Shown here: positions 1 to 12,365 of the stretch, one piece after another | Layout of the letters: every line of letters begins with the position of its first letter | Numbering within the stretch: position 1 is the first letter of the stretch | Source of the DNA: Cruorifilaria tuberocauda | Lineage: Eukaryota > Nematoda > Chromadorea > Rhabditida > Onchocercidae | Assembly (NCBI GenBank): GCA_013365365.1 | Contig: JABVXU010000001.1 | Coordinates: 1 to 64,000 of the forward strand | Direction: 5' to 3' | DNA length: 64,000 nt | Program-made: the position numbers and the translations under genes | The notes under the pieces: generated by a model | Seen by the model: the letters and a program-made list of their open reading frames with translations, nothing else | Told to the model about the DNA's origin: nothing | Databases searched by the model: none

Positions 1-38
1 TTTCGTTATCCTTCATTTCCTCGCTTTTCCAGCGACAC
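1..38. repeat. Dispersed repeat fragment at window edge
   Basis: The first 38 bases are identical, in inverted orientation, to 39221-39258 inside the second intron of the peroxidasin gene. The match stops abruptly after base 38; the left end is cut by the window, so the element probably extends outside. No coding potential is visible. The family is unknown; an old transposable element is the simplest reading. Confidence 0.75.
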
Positions 39-2530
39 ATGGCACTCGTTGTGCTGTCAAGTATCTTCTTTATGAATTATGTTTTTTCAAGCCCAGATTA
101 AACGAGATTCTCAGTTATCAATCTATCGCATTTCGAGATCTGATTTGTTACAAGAACTACTGAAGCAGATATCAAATTGTTTCAAAGAAATGTGAAGAAT
201 GAGAAACATGCAGTTGTTCGTAATTTGTAGTGAATCACTTGCGTGTTTAAGATTCGAAAAATGAAAGAATGCAGCGTAAACAATTGGAGAAAATAAAACA
301 AATAAGAAGTATCAAATATCAAAGTGATCTAGAAATAAAAGAACTGAAAAAAGCATAAAACGAATGGAAGTGATAACCTTATTTTTGTACTGATAATTCT
401 GAAAGCTAAGAACGTAATTACGGCTGAAAACTGGAACACTTATTTTAAGACATGCTAAATTATTTTACCGAAAAGTATTTTAAATTCTTGTCACTTTAGG
501 AGGAAAAAAATTAGTGATAAATAAATTAGATAACTGTGAAAGAAAACTAGAAACACAGAGTCAAATATCATAAAAGTTGAAGCGGAAAACCGCAAATCAA
601 AATCTTCATGTAATCGGTAGCTTCAATTTTTTCTTGATAATATTTGTTGATAAGAAGTTCAAAATATTATTGCCAAGTGTACTTCACATATCATTGATCT
701 AAATGAAATGAAATTATTTTATACTTCAAATATCATACTACTAAAACGTTTTCTCTTTTGAAAGAGTGTACTACTTAATGTACTACTTATCAAGGGTTTA
801 AAGACAAACTTAGAAAGTTGAAAGAGACAAAAGAAATGATTTTGATACAATTTCGTTTCTTAGAAATGGAAATGATGGGCTCATAGAAGCAATTTATCGC
901 GGAATGCACGAAGTGGGCGATCCATCAGAACTTTTGTTCATAATTGTTATCGTTGACTTTAATTTTTATGGAGCAAATCAAAATTTCAAAACGCTGTTAC
1001 AAAATCACGTTAATAATTAGTAATTAAAATAGAATAGTAAACCGTCTAAATGACAAGATTCTGGCATCTGTGATTTCCCACTTATTCGATGAAAAGTATT
1101 GTGAACACGATTTTTACTACATAGAGCAATGGAATTCTTATTCTGAAGATTTTTACGAATAACTTTATTAGTAACCGCATTTTGAAAGAGAAGATTGAAT
1201 ACGCTATGAGACAATATGCAGCATGTTTATTTTTTGCAGAATTCATTAACCTCTTGGTTTATTCATATATTTGCTCGAGAGCTCTTTATAACCATTCCTA
1301 GAAATGAGTTAAATACAAGTGAACTCCCTCATTCCTCAAATTCCAACCCAGAAAAGCAGAAGTTGGGTTAACGAAACGCTATTTTATTCTAAGAGTTGTA
1401 TGTGGCCTTCCTTAAATTGTGCCGACCTCATTTTTGAAAACGAATGTGAAATCTCTACTGCAATATATTCAGTTCAACAAATAAGTAGTCTTTATTGAAT
1501 ATTAATCTCCATTGCATTAAAATCGATAAGAAAGTCTTCAAATCTTCATGAAACTAATCTTGACTATAAATATCGGACTAAAATTATCCTGAAAAAGGTT
1601 TTAATCTGCTTTTGTCAGTTAGAAGCACATCATTATATTCCGAAGAATTCAATATTTTTTTACACATATAATAACTGGACATCGCAAAATGTGAAGCTGA
1701 GGAAAACACGGTGATTTGACAGTTATGTTGCGCCACGTAACTGGAAATTGAGTATACATCGTATGCGCATAAAAAATGCTTTATAATTAGCGCGAGATCA
1801 CTGGAAATTAAACAAGAGAAAACAGACAGACAAAAATCCGAAGTATAAGAACCAGAGAAATTGAGCAACCAGTTGCAAAATCATGAGGCATATCTTCACA
1901 TTTAACTAACAGTAATTATAGTTTCAGTTAATACCTAAGTAACTAAGATCAAGCAATACTTTTTTTGAAATCAGACGATAAAGCAACTGCGATTTACAAT
2001 TGACCATTTTCTCATTAAAATGATCATAAAATAATTCCGGCATAGATAGCTCTATTGAGACTGTAAGTAGTAAGTGCAACCAGTACGTGAAAAAATCCAG
2101 TGTTGTAAGTCTTTATTTGCAAAAACCATTCAAAATTTTTGGATCCAAGTTAACATCTCTTAGAAAGCGCTCCGTTAAATAGCTTTCAACATCGAAGGGC
2201 ACAAAATCTAAAATAAATCTTGTTGAGAAATGGACGTAATAAAATTCAATGCGGAAAAATGCTTCTGTTCCAAAAAAAGAATAAACATGTGCCATTCAGA
2301 AAGACTTCTCGATGACCATTATCATTTCACATCAATATTAAATTTTTGAATAATTTTCCCAACAAAAGACAAATGACAATGATTCCAGCGGTCATGCGTT
2401 AAGCCCTACGTAGCCGTTACTCAAACTATTTAGCTTTGCTTTATTAATTATTGATACCATTTAATATGTATGATGTGATACTTGAAGTAGATTAATTATA
2501 AGTCAGGTATTCAAAACACAAAACTTACTG
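39..2530. other. Gene-free stretch, no call
   Basis: AT-rich sequence with only short open frames (up to about 95 codons) that show no recognisable domain and no coherent splice framework. It is probably intergenic DNA, or intron and 3' flank of the small minus-strand gene that ends at 2531. No tRNA, rRNA or tandem array was seen. Confidence 0.5.
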
Positions 2531-3872
2531 CTAACTGATTCCAAAAAGTATGTCACCTACCACTTCTGAAAATTTAAGAGAAAAATGACCTTCTGGGAGT
2601 TGTTTCTTTGGCCGATAATGTTTGATGGTTTTATCGGGGCAGCCGTCAGGAGTACGAAGAAATTCTTCGGTTGCTGAAATGAGACAATGACATAAACTTC
2701 TCAGTACAATATTGATATCTTTTTTATAAAATGTTTAGCAAGAAACAACAATTAACTCAAATGATACATTTCATTTTTTCTGCCTTATGCTAACCTTTCA
2801 TTAAAATCGACACTGTTTCCATATTTACATGTTTCGTAGCATCTAGTGACGTCCGACTACGATTCCGTTTAGATAGTGCTGGGATTTGCATATTCCTGAA
2901 ATAGTAGTTTTTTTTTTTGAAATAGCTTTAATAAATTTATCTAAAATATGAAGCTCCGTTTCGTTCCAAATAATGAAAGATGGTAATTCCAAACCATTAT
3001 ACCTGGTAGACAATATCGCTACTTCCGGCGATGTTCCACAAAAAATGTTTGATTACTCTTGAACAGATGATAATAAACCAGGAGAAACAATGTTTTAGAA
3101 ATTTTTTGTTCACCCAGTAAAATTATAGTCATGCTTCTGAAATCTCAAGGCCATGCAATATTTATATTAATAACATACATTTCATTTTTGCACGGTTTTT
3201 CACTATCAGCACCATATTGATTCAATGTCCTTTCATCTGAAAATATTTATCAAAATGATCAAATCGCTCAAAGTCATTATTCGCATAACTCAGAAAGCTA
3301 CGTTTTAAGGGTGAGAAAATCTTCCTATGATCTAATAATTTACTAAAATCACACCTTAGTCTTGCAAAAAAGATGGCTAACATATTCGCATGAAACTGGA
3401 AAAAAGAAAGGAATGCAAAAATTTATAGTTATGTCAAGTTTTCTAGTAGAAATGGCTAACAAATCTCTGATCGAGCAGGTACATTTCGGCGACCATTATA
3501 AACCAACGTTGAACGAGGTACTGATGAATGACCCACTTTATACATTCTGAACTATACAGATATAATTTCATGATCAAAAGCAGTGATTTACATTTATACC
3601 AATAATTATTTATACCAATACCAATAATTGTATATCAAAAAATACAATATACATCAATAAGTAAAATGTTTTCTTAACGATCTACTATTCTCCGATTCTC
3701 AGGATTAAATCCTACCAATAGCAGTATACAAAGCATGATCTAGAACTCTAGACTTGAACTCTTTCGCTTCAATAATTTGGAAAACCCATAACAACTTAAC
3801 GCAATTACTTTCGGATAACCTGAAAAAGACAGAAGCATTCCACGACAAAACCCTGCCATTAATATCCGTCAT
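2531..3872 (-). CDS. Uncharacterised small protein, four-exon model
   Basis: I do not recognise this protein. Four minus-strand exons join with matching phases: 3716-3872, 3179-3236, 2795-2895 and 2531-2673, about 152 residues. Junctions are GT-AG with TTTCAG-like acceptors. Exon 1 is read from an ATG at 3872; an in-frame ATG at 3893 is also possible, and an acceptor-like site (AAGCAG) lies just upstream, as expected for spliced-leader addition. The middle is basic (SKRNRSRTSLD), followed by a helix-like ETVSILMKATEEFL and a C-terminal KHYRPKKQLPEGHFSLKFSE segment. A Lys/Glu-rich open frame at 3917-4099 lies upstream but could not be joined in phase. It is divergently placed to cyclin K (about 490 bp between starts). 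The intron framework makes a real gene likely; the N terminus is uncertain. Confidence 0.45.
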
Positions 3873-4360
3873 ATTAATTGTCAAAATAATCAAGAGTTCC
3901 TGCTTAACGTGGCCCGTTAAGAAACTCTTCTGAAATTTGTTGTAGGTTTTGCTTGTTCCTTTTTCATTTTGGAAGTAAAGTTCACAACTGTTTTTTCTGG
4001 GATGGGATCTGAATCTTTAGTACCGAGAGAGAATGGAGTCGTTTTTTTCTCCTCGCATTTTTTTTCCTCTTTTCTTTCATAGGAGGTTTTGATCGGCATA
4101 ATCTCTTTGCAGTGTTAAATTTGAAATGTTCAGTTAATATCTGAAATCAGAATTGCATTCATTGAACCATTGATAACCATTTGTGATTTGATAACCCGAA
4201 TTAATTTCTTTTATTCTTCTATACCATTGAATTTGCCCAAAAAATAGTAAGTCTACTCGATAACCTATATCTCTCAGGTGAAGAAATCGGTTATTTTTGT
4301 ATAAACACAAAATGTTTTTAGTTTATGGATTTTTTGAGTTCATTTTTTGAGTTTTTTGAG
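3873..4360. promoter_or_regulatory. Shared upstream region between divergent genes
   Basis: About 490 bp separates the start of the minus-strand unknown gene from the cyclin K ATG. It holds a 60-codon Lys/Glu-rich minus-strand frame (3917-4099) that may be 5' UTR or an unplaced exon. Either gene's promoter could lie here. No specific motif can be named. Just before the cyclin K ATG the sequence reads TTTTGAG, which could act as a spliced-leader acceptor. Confidence 0.3.
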
Positions 4361-6569
4361 ATGGGTCGTGATTGGCTTTTCACAGAGGAACAACTCGCAA
4401 ACACGCCGTCTAGGAGAGATGGAGTTGATCGTGTCGAAGAAGACAAATTGCGAAGAGAGGGAATCAAGTTTATTGTCGAGATTGGCAGTGGGTTGAAATT
4501 GTAATTTAAAACTTTATAAATATGTTTTGCATATGTTCAGTCAATTGGCAATCTCTTTTCTTCTTCATGGTTTACAAAATGGTTTACAAGATTCTTTTTT
4601 GAAAGATGTGCATTAAATGTTCCTGTTTTGAAAGATCAAATCATATTTGGATATATCAACTTATCAGCACATCATTTCTTTCTACAGCTGAGGCTGTTTA
4701 TTTCAATTTGGTAGAATGATTGTTTCAGGCAGCCAAATCCAACATTGGCTACAGCAGCTGTTTATTTTCATCGCTTCTACATGTTTCATTCCTTCAAGGA
4801 GTTCCAGAAACATGTAGGTGTTATGCATTTCTTCTCTACGTTATCATGCAAGAGATCAAGGATTATTTCTTCTAAAAATCGGACGACATGATCAGATGAA
4901 GTCATTTATGATTTTCATCTTCATCTCAAACAATAAATCAGTAACGAAAATAAAATTTTTGAAAGCAGTTTTTTTATTGTATCTTTGTTACATAATTTTT
5001 CGTGTGCGTTTCAACATTGAGACATTCATTTTGTTGAAATATGTAGTTCAAGATATGAAGCACATTTCAAATTTCAGCTTCTATTATTTCCCAATATACT
5101 AGAAGACGCATTTTTTTTAATTGAATTAACTGGTATAGCTTCAGAAAACTCAATAATAAAATCAGGTATACTGAATCAACCAAATTTAGAATGTAAAAAT
5201 CCATTTCAGCTGACAGCTTTGGGTTGTTTGTTTTTGGCTGGAAAGGTCGAAGAGACACCAAAAAAATGTAGAGATATTGTACTGATTGCAAAAGAAAAGT
5301 ACTCTGACTTGTACAATATGAAGAATGCAATTGTAAGTGATTAAAGATTGTAATACGAAAAAGTGAATAGAATGCGAGTTATGATCACGAAAAATGTGGC
5401 GCTAAAGCATTAAATTTCAGGAAGAGGTAATGGGTATCGAACGAGTTCTGCTGCAAACAATCAAGTTCGATCTTCATGTGGACCATCCATATACGTTTCT
5501 CCTGCAATATCAGAAAGTCAAGTTTTCAGAAAGCAGACTTAATTTGTATTCTCGACTGCAAAGTGTCTTGACAATATGCTTTTTACATCTCTTACTATTG
5601 ATTCAAATAATTTATTGAAATCTGATAAATCTCACAATGAAGTTTCAGGTTTTCAAGTTGGATCGGGAGAAAAAGCAAATGATACTGCAAAATGCGTGGA
5701 CGTTTGTCAATGACTCGATATCAACAACATTATGTCTTATGTGGGAACCAGAAGTAGATATCATTATATAGTTTAATTCCTTACACAATATCCTAAAATC
5801 TTAAATGTGGTGATAGTTAGGACAATTCAGGAATGAAGTTGTTACTAGGAGTTAATCATATAATTGCAATTAATTATTATTGTTGTGAAATGTTTATGAA
5901 ATTTTCAGTGTGATACACGAGGATTAAATAGCTCTGTAACTTTTTGTGACATTTTACACTATCCTTGAACCACCGGATCATTTGAAAAGAAACAAATATT
6001 ATCTATAATAGATGTTCAGGTAATTGCCATCTCGCTTATATATATGGCTTTGAAAATGACGAAACTGGATAACTGTGATTGGGTTGATAGGCAGCCAGGC
6101 GAACAGTGGTGGGATCAATTCGTTGCCAATTTGACTTCTGATATGATGGAAGATGTCAGTTTTCTTTTTAATACTTTAATTTCAAGACTTTCACGAATAC
6201 TAATTTTTTTTCTTTTCTTTTTACTACTGCTTCCTTAACTTGTCTTGAATTCTCTTAAAACTTTCACTTCTGTGAGGTTTTCATGATCATGTCTACTAAC
6301 TAAAATATGAACATCGTAACACTGAAATAGATATGGCTATCTTTCCTGATTAGGCGGAACAGTAGAAGAAATTTGTTTGCTGTTATGCCAAGTCAAACAT
6401 TCGCAGCAAACAAATGAAGTTATGAGATATTTTTACTGATATTCGTGTTTAGCATGCGATTCTGCCATTCCATGAAGATGAAAATAAGTTTTATCAATAT
6501 TTGAAATGATTTTAGGTTTGTCATAAAGTGCTTGATTATTATACGATTACGAAGACTGAAAGTCGATAA
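4361..6569 (+). CDS. ccnk-1: Cyclin K
   Basis: Regulatory cyclin that binds CDK12/CDK13 and drives phosphorylation of the RNA polymerase II C-terminal domain in the nucleus (known for the family). Seven exons join in phase: 4361-4500, 4729-4813, 5210-5332, 5421-5516, 5649-5753, 6020-6154, 6516-6569; 245 residues. The N terminus reads [16 protein letters not shown], then RREGIKFI. The cyclin box has [29 protein letters not shown] and LLQTIKFDL. The second fold has [20 protein letters not shown] and ends [30 protein letters not shown] and WTFVNDS.TT separate cyclin K from cyclin T. The protein stops right after the second cyclin fold and lacks the long Pro-rich tail of vertebrate cyclin K; as I recall, the C. 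elegans protein is similarly short. All introns are GT-AG. Confidence 0.95.
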
Positions 6570-7321
6570 TGATTGATCCAGACTTGACATTCATATTCGA
6601 GGTGAAAGGAAATCTACACTCGGTAAATCACAGTTAAATGTCATGTTGTGCGTTGCTATGTCATTGTAAGTAGCGATTTTTAAAAAATTACGGGTTTTAT
6701 ATAGTTTATTTATTACAGAGATTGTTTATTCATATCTTTTATGTTTGTATAAATAATGAAATGTTTTGTTAACAGTATAATAGATCTTTATGCTCATTTC
6801 GACATTTTCTCATAATTTTTTTTCGTCTTTCAGGAAAGGGGAAATGCAGCTTTAATGCTATTTTTTAAATATATATTCTCCTAGGTTGAATTGACTTTTA
6901 AGTCACTTCAACTATGAAATTGAATGCTTCATTTTTAAAGAAACTGAGATTAGAAATTAAATTACAAAAACAATAACGCTTAAGTGAGTCTTTCCATCGA
7001 TAGAGAACACTTATAAACTCACTGCGTTTTACTTTGTGCTGAGGAATATTCGTTTCATGATGAAAGATCATTTATGTCAAGCTCACAGTTTACTTTTTTC
7101 TCCAAGAAGTCACGTGGAACTTGTTTGTTCCAAGTGGATACGAGTACAGAAAGAGAATAAGGCAAACCTATTGACGAGGCGGGAAGTGAATAATTAAATT
7201 TTATCATGCGACCATTGTTAATTATATATAGCGTAAATATGCGCACACTCCGGAAGAATAAGATTACAAAGATTTAGATGAACAATTACCACATAAGAAA
7301 TCAGCAAATCACCAATTTTGT
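6570..7321. other. Convergent intergenic region, nothing seen
   Basis: Lies between the 3' ends of cyclin K and the flavin monooxygenase, which converge here. It is AT-rich and presumably holds both 3' UTRs. No coding frame with family similarity or conserved structure was found. Confidence 0.5.
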
Positions 7322-10300
7322 TTAAAAAATCGTGGACATATCATACTGTAAGTCAAACCATAATAAAATGAGTGAGAAAAATACAAAGAAGATTGCAACG
7401 TTTAAGGTGTATGCAAGTATACTGAGACCACGAGAACCTGTGCAGAATATCCAAATACCTGTTACAAATACTATACATGTCCATCCGGCAAGCCATTTCA
7501 TGGATACATATTGGAAATATTCATCCTATAACATTCTCTACATTTTTCTTCCATTTCATTGAAGTCCCTATATAGATTAAAATCTAATTAAAATTTTAGC
7601 GCACGGAAATTTCCTATATCCAAGTTTTACTTTTTAAATTAGTTTTATACCACAGAATTAGTAGTCGATTTTGGTAAACTTACAATTCTTCCCCATCTTT
7701 TATATCTTTTCATGTGACATTCTCTATTCTTCAGTGGAACTTTGACACGTTCTGGGAGGCTTATCAATGTTTCCTTGGCCTTGTCCCAAGATCCAGGGCC
7801 TTCTAAACGGTAAATATATGGTGCACTAGCACCAATCAGCAGTCTAAGGCAAAAACTGGGTTCCGTGAATATGTACTGAAAGTGAGTTAGATAAAATGAA
7901 AAAAAATATTTAAAAAACTTTAACAATGAAAATTTGAAGTTAATTTAGAAAACCGAAACATGTGCAGAGACATGTGAAACTTCATATATATTCAAATTTA
8001 AAACTACCTTCTTTAAATTAGGCCTACAGCCTATTTGTTCAGCAATTTCGTCCATATATTTGATATAATCCACTTGGAAAGTATGTTTCATACTTTTGAA
8101 ATATCTATGAAAGACAAATATGTTCATTTGCTTAAAGTTGAAATTATTATGTTTATTGTAATAAACTTGAGTCATACAGCCACATTCTGCAATGCAGCAT
8201 CTTCTGAAACATACAAAAAAATGGTAATCAAAAACCAATTTGATTTATGAGAGAGCATAGCTGTGACCTTTTCCTAATTTCCGTCTGTTTAAGTTTAATA
8301 TCAGCCAACATATCTGTATTAAGAGGTAATCTGATTTGACCACTAAATACAGCAGCGACCCATCGACATTGCATTTCAGAGATTGGTAAAATACTTCCAA
8401 TGGGTTGGATTAAACCGATAACTGCCAAAGAAGGATATTTCAATGGAAAAACATATTTGTATAATTCCACTTCATGATCCTGGAAAACATAGATTGAAAG
8501 GGAATGATCAATGATTTCAAACTTCATTAATAATTTCGAAGACTATTTGGAGAAGAGGGGGCTTTAAGGGGGAAATTTAAATCAATTCAAATTCCAATAC
8601 GGTTACGATTTTTCTCCAATAACATAAGTTGAATGAAATTAAACAGGGCTATTTCACACTTGTTGATTTATACTGCAGTCTTCTATATGATTTCAGTTGA
8701 ATATTGAAAAATATAGATGCACACCTTCACTGGTATAATAATTTCCGGATACAAAAATGGAAAACCAAATGTATAACCAGTTGCAAAAATAATCACATCA
8801 GCTGGAAATTGACGTCCTCCCATGACTTGAATACTCCTTTCATGAATCAATTCAATATCTTCCTGAATTATGATTAATGAATAATGAATAATGAGATACT
8901 CGAATAAAATAATTTCCAAGAAAAGAATCCGTTACTCTTGAAAAATCACCGTAATAACAATCCGTCCACTACACAGAAGGTTGGGTAAATCATCGTTGAT
9001 AGTAGGATGCTGTTGCAGAAATCGGTGATTCGGTCGAAGTCCATACAGATCATGATCCATTCGTAACTGAAACAAATAACAATCATCAAAAATATTATTT
9101 AAACTATGGATTTTGCGAAGTATTGAAGTAACTAAAAAACAAAGCGAAAATAAAAGGTATGATACACCACATTTGCAGCAAATTCATTCTTTTCGACACA
9201 TTTTTTTTTATAAAATATCAGAATTATTCATTCGTAGAATGAAGGAAATTAAATATCATGAATAAAATAAAATAATTTTTCAAGTCCTAACGAACAATTG
9301 GGATTTATGGAATTTAAACTTATTGATAGCATTAGCATTACAGATAGCTAAATTTATTTACTCACTGTAATCATAAATTCAACAGATCAGCTAGAAACCT
9401 GCAGACGATGTTCCATGAAGTCGTTAACAACTGACCAAGGCAATTTATTCATCAAGTAGTTATAAAGACGAGTCATCATTTTTAGATCATTAGGAATACC
9501 TCCCTGACTTACACGATTGAATATCCATGAACCACGTCGGGTGGAAACTGTTACCTGAATTAAAATATCTTACAAATACGTCATGAAATTAAAACTTAGT
9601 GATTGCTATGTAATGAATAAATTGCTGACCGATCGGCCATAAAATATTTCGTAATACGGCTTTAAAATCTTATCAACCAGTTTTAATTGTAATTTAGAAA
9701 TCAGTAAGATATCAATATACATTAAATCAGAAAAGATGAATATTCAGTTACATTTCAAGTACCAAATTTTGAATCGCCATCAGTTTCAGAACTCAAGAAC
9801 TTGGCAATCAATGTCCGCGATAATACTCACCGACTTCGAAACTCCAGATAATTCTGCAGCAATGTCGAGAGCCGAATTACCAATCCCAACAATAAAAATG
9901 TCTTTTCCTTCAAATCCTTGATAATCACGATACTTATGAGAATGAAGGATACGTCCTTTAAATTTTTCACTCCCTAAATAATACTGAATAATCCATTTCA
10001 CTCCTTTCATATTAACACTGATAGCGGATAAAAGTTATTTTTTGGCAAACATATTTCAAGAAATTTCAACTAGTTCAATTTCAATACATTACCATTACAG
10101 TCAGAGATTATAAATTCATAATTATCCAAACAGGTTAATTTTAAGGGGAAAAACCCTCAATGTTTTGATATCTATAAAACATTTCAATAAATAATATGGA
10201 AACAACAGAGATATACCAGGTATTTTAGGATAATGTGGAACACTGTGATGTCCAGTGCATATCATTACACAATCGAACAACTTTTTCTCACCATTATTCG

Positions 10301-11420
10301 TTTTTATTTCCCAAAAATTACCCACTCGTGAAACCTAAAATTAAAGTCCAAATTCCTCCAAATTTAAATATTCGCTTAACGTCTTAATATGAACTTAAAT
10401 GATTTAATCGATTCGGATGAAACAAAATTGCAGCTATCATTGAATTTACTTGGATCTATTGTTGAACTTGTAAAACAATCTTGTGAAAATTACCTGCTGC
10501 ACTGTGGTATTAAAACGAATATATTGGTATAAATCATTCGCATTGGCGTAGTTTTTCAAATATTCCAAAACTTTTGAATGATGCATAAAATTGCAAAAGC
10601 CAGCAGGCGGTGGGAAATCAGAATAAGCCGACATTTCTTTTGATGTATTCATCACCGTCGATTTCATCACCGTACCTCCCTCCTAAACTTATTTTTAAAA
10701 TTTCGTTATACTGAGCTCATCTCTCATTCTAGTGTCAAATTCTAGCTTCTACCAACTTTGCATCACTTTCTGCTTTGTTGCATATTTCTCGTTATCTTCT
10801 TTTAACTCTACTACGACGTTAATTCTGTAAGAAATTAAATTTTAAATGATAAACAAAAGGACAAATTAGCTTGCGCAAAAGTGTTTCTATTTTTCTTCGT
10901 CTAATTCTAACATTTCTGAAAAGTAAATAAACAGTCTTCTACTTAGGAACAAGTTTATGAAAAAAGTCCCTTAATTCATTTTATAGATCCCAATTTTCCA
11001 AAATTAAAGAAATGACCAAAACTTTGGCAATAGAAATATCGGAGAGCTTATACTGGAAAACCTTCCTAACAAATTTTGGGTAAAATTTCTGATAAAATAT
11101 TAATTAATTATGAAATAATTGATATTAAAGTGAACACCATTTTGTTATTGAGATAATTCCGATAATAACTTTAGAGCTACCTGCCTAATAATCCCATTGG
11201 CCTTGACACAAAACTGTGAGAAAATTTCAAGAAATGCAAAGTTCCAAATCTAAATAAAGTTGAGAGGTTGAAAGTGACTTACTGTTAATTCAGGTCGATA
11301 ATTCCACAAACCTCCGATATCGCTAGTACGTTCGTAGGCTATCACATCAAGGCCAGCAGCGCGACATTCTTTGATGGCAGGCAAACCACTTACCCCAGTA
11401 CCAATCACACAAATTCGCAT
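7322..11420 (-). CDS. Flavin-containing monooxygenase (FMO)
   Basis: NADPH- and FAD-dependent oxygenase of soft nucleophiles (N- and S-oxidation), normally on the cytosolic face of the ER. Eleven exons: 11283-11420, 10494-10682, 10217-10334, 9831-9973, 9399-9554, 8950-9066, 8725-8862, 8268-8479, 8008-8104, 7684-7875, 7322-7525; 567 residues, all phases close. FAD-binding GTGVSG is at residues 7-12. The FMO signature F-x-G-x3-H-x3-Y (FKGRILHSHKY) is near 153-163, the NADPH-binding GIGNSA near 178-183, and FATGYTF near 310. Earlier family blocks include VMKSTVMNTSKEMSAYSDFP and FMHHSKVLEYL. The last exon gives a hydrophobic segment (about residues 512-560, including WTCIVFVTGIWIF and IFFVFFSLILLWF), a C-terminal anchor as in animal FMOs. 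The start is the ATG just before the Rossmann motif, normal for FMOs. The gene looks intact. It lies downstream of CNPPD1 on the same strand. Confidence 0.96.
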
Positions 11421-12365
11421 CGTACACACACAACGATTAGTATAATAGCAGCCAAAAGAGTCTCATGAGGTGGTTATGATTCAAGATTCGATAATTTAGG
11501 ACAAATGTCATTTCCCTTCTCCGCCTTCCCTTTTAATCTTTTCCTCCAGTTCTTGAGATTTAACATAAAGGTCAGTAGGCCAAGAAATAATCTGCGAAGG
11601 GATGTACTTCGGAACTGTGCAAAATGAACATTTTATGCGCTCATAAAACTCTATGCGGCAGAAAATGAGGACTAAATGCCACTTGCGACCCTAGATATTA
11701 GCTTTAAAATGGAAATCTTTTTTGACTTATTTTATAATTTTAACTATTTCCAATATTCTTAATCAGCAGTAATAACTAGCCAAAAAGAAATATGGTCAAA
11801 AGAGTATTCCTATCATTCAAGCTCACTCCCAGTCGAAAGACATAAATTCAAGTGAATAAACAACTTTTCTTCAAATTTTCGAAATCAAAGCAGAGAGCAG
11901 AACAACATATCAGAAATCTTGTTTGATCACAAAGAATTAGTATGGGTATCAAAAAGGCCGCTCCCCCGTCAAATATGTATTATAAAATTGCAAATCCAAA
12001 CAACCTTAACAAAATTTATCAGTCTTCATTTATAACGTATTTGAAATGAAACGTGTTTGAAATGAATACTGCTTCGACATCCCCACAGATTATTGAGCAG
12101 AAATTAAGGAAAATTGTTAAAATTCATAAAATATATGAAGCCTCCGCACGTAAAAGATCATCAAGAATCTCTTAAGATCACCCCAGACTAGAATTTATTT
12201 TACAACGCAGAATCACATTTCAATATCCGAGAAGTGCAAAAATGAGTGGTTAAAGGAAAAGATAAAAAATGAAAAAAAGTGATAAAAGCTCGAGTTGAAT
12301 TCGTAATCAAGAGAATGCAATTTTTAAAGCAAATAAATTTCAATGGAATGACAGATCTTTTAGCT
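11421..12365. other. Spacer between CNPPD1 and FMO
   Basis: 945 bp between the CNPPD1 stop and the FMO start on the same strand. It should hold the CNPPD1 3' UTR and the FMO promoter or trans-splice site. No further exon fits either gene in phase. The spacing is long for a C. elegans operon, so co-transcription is only a possibility. Confidence 0.4.

Noticed and set aside
3362..3550. 62-codon plus-strand frame opposite the unknown minus-strand gene
   Set aside because: No homology and no splice partners; it lies within an intron of the better-supported minus-strand model.
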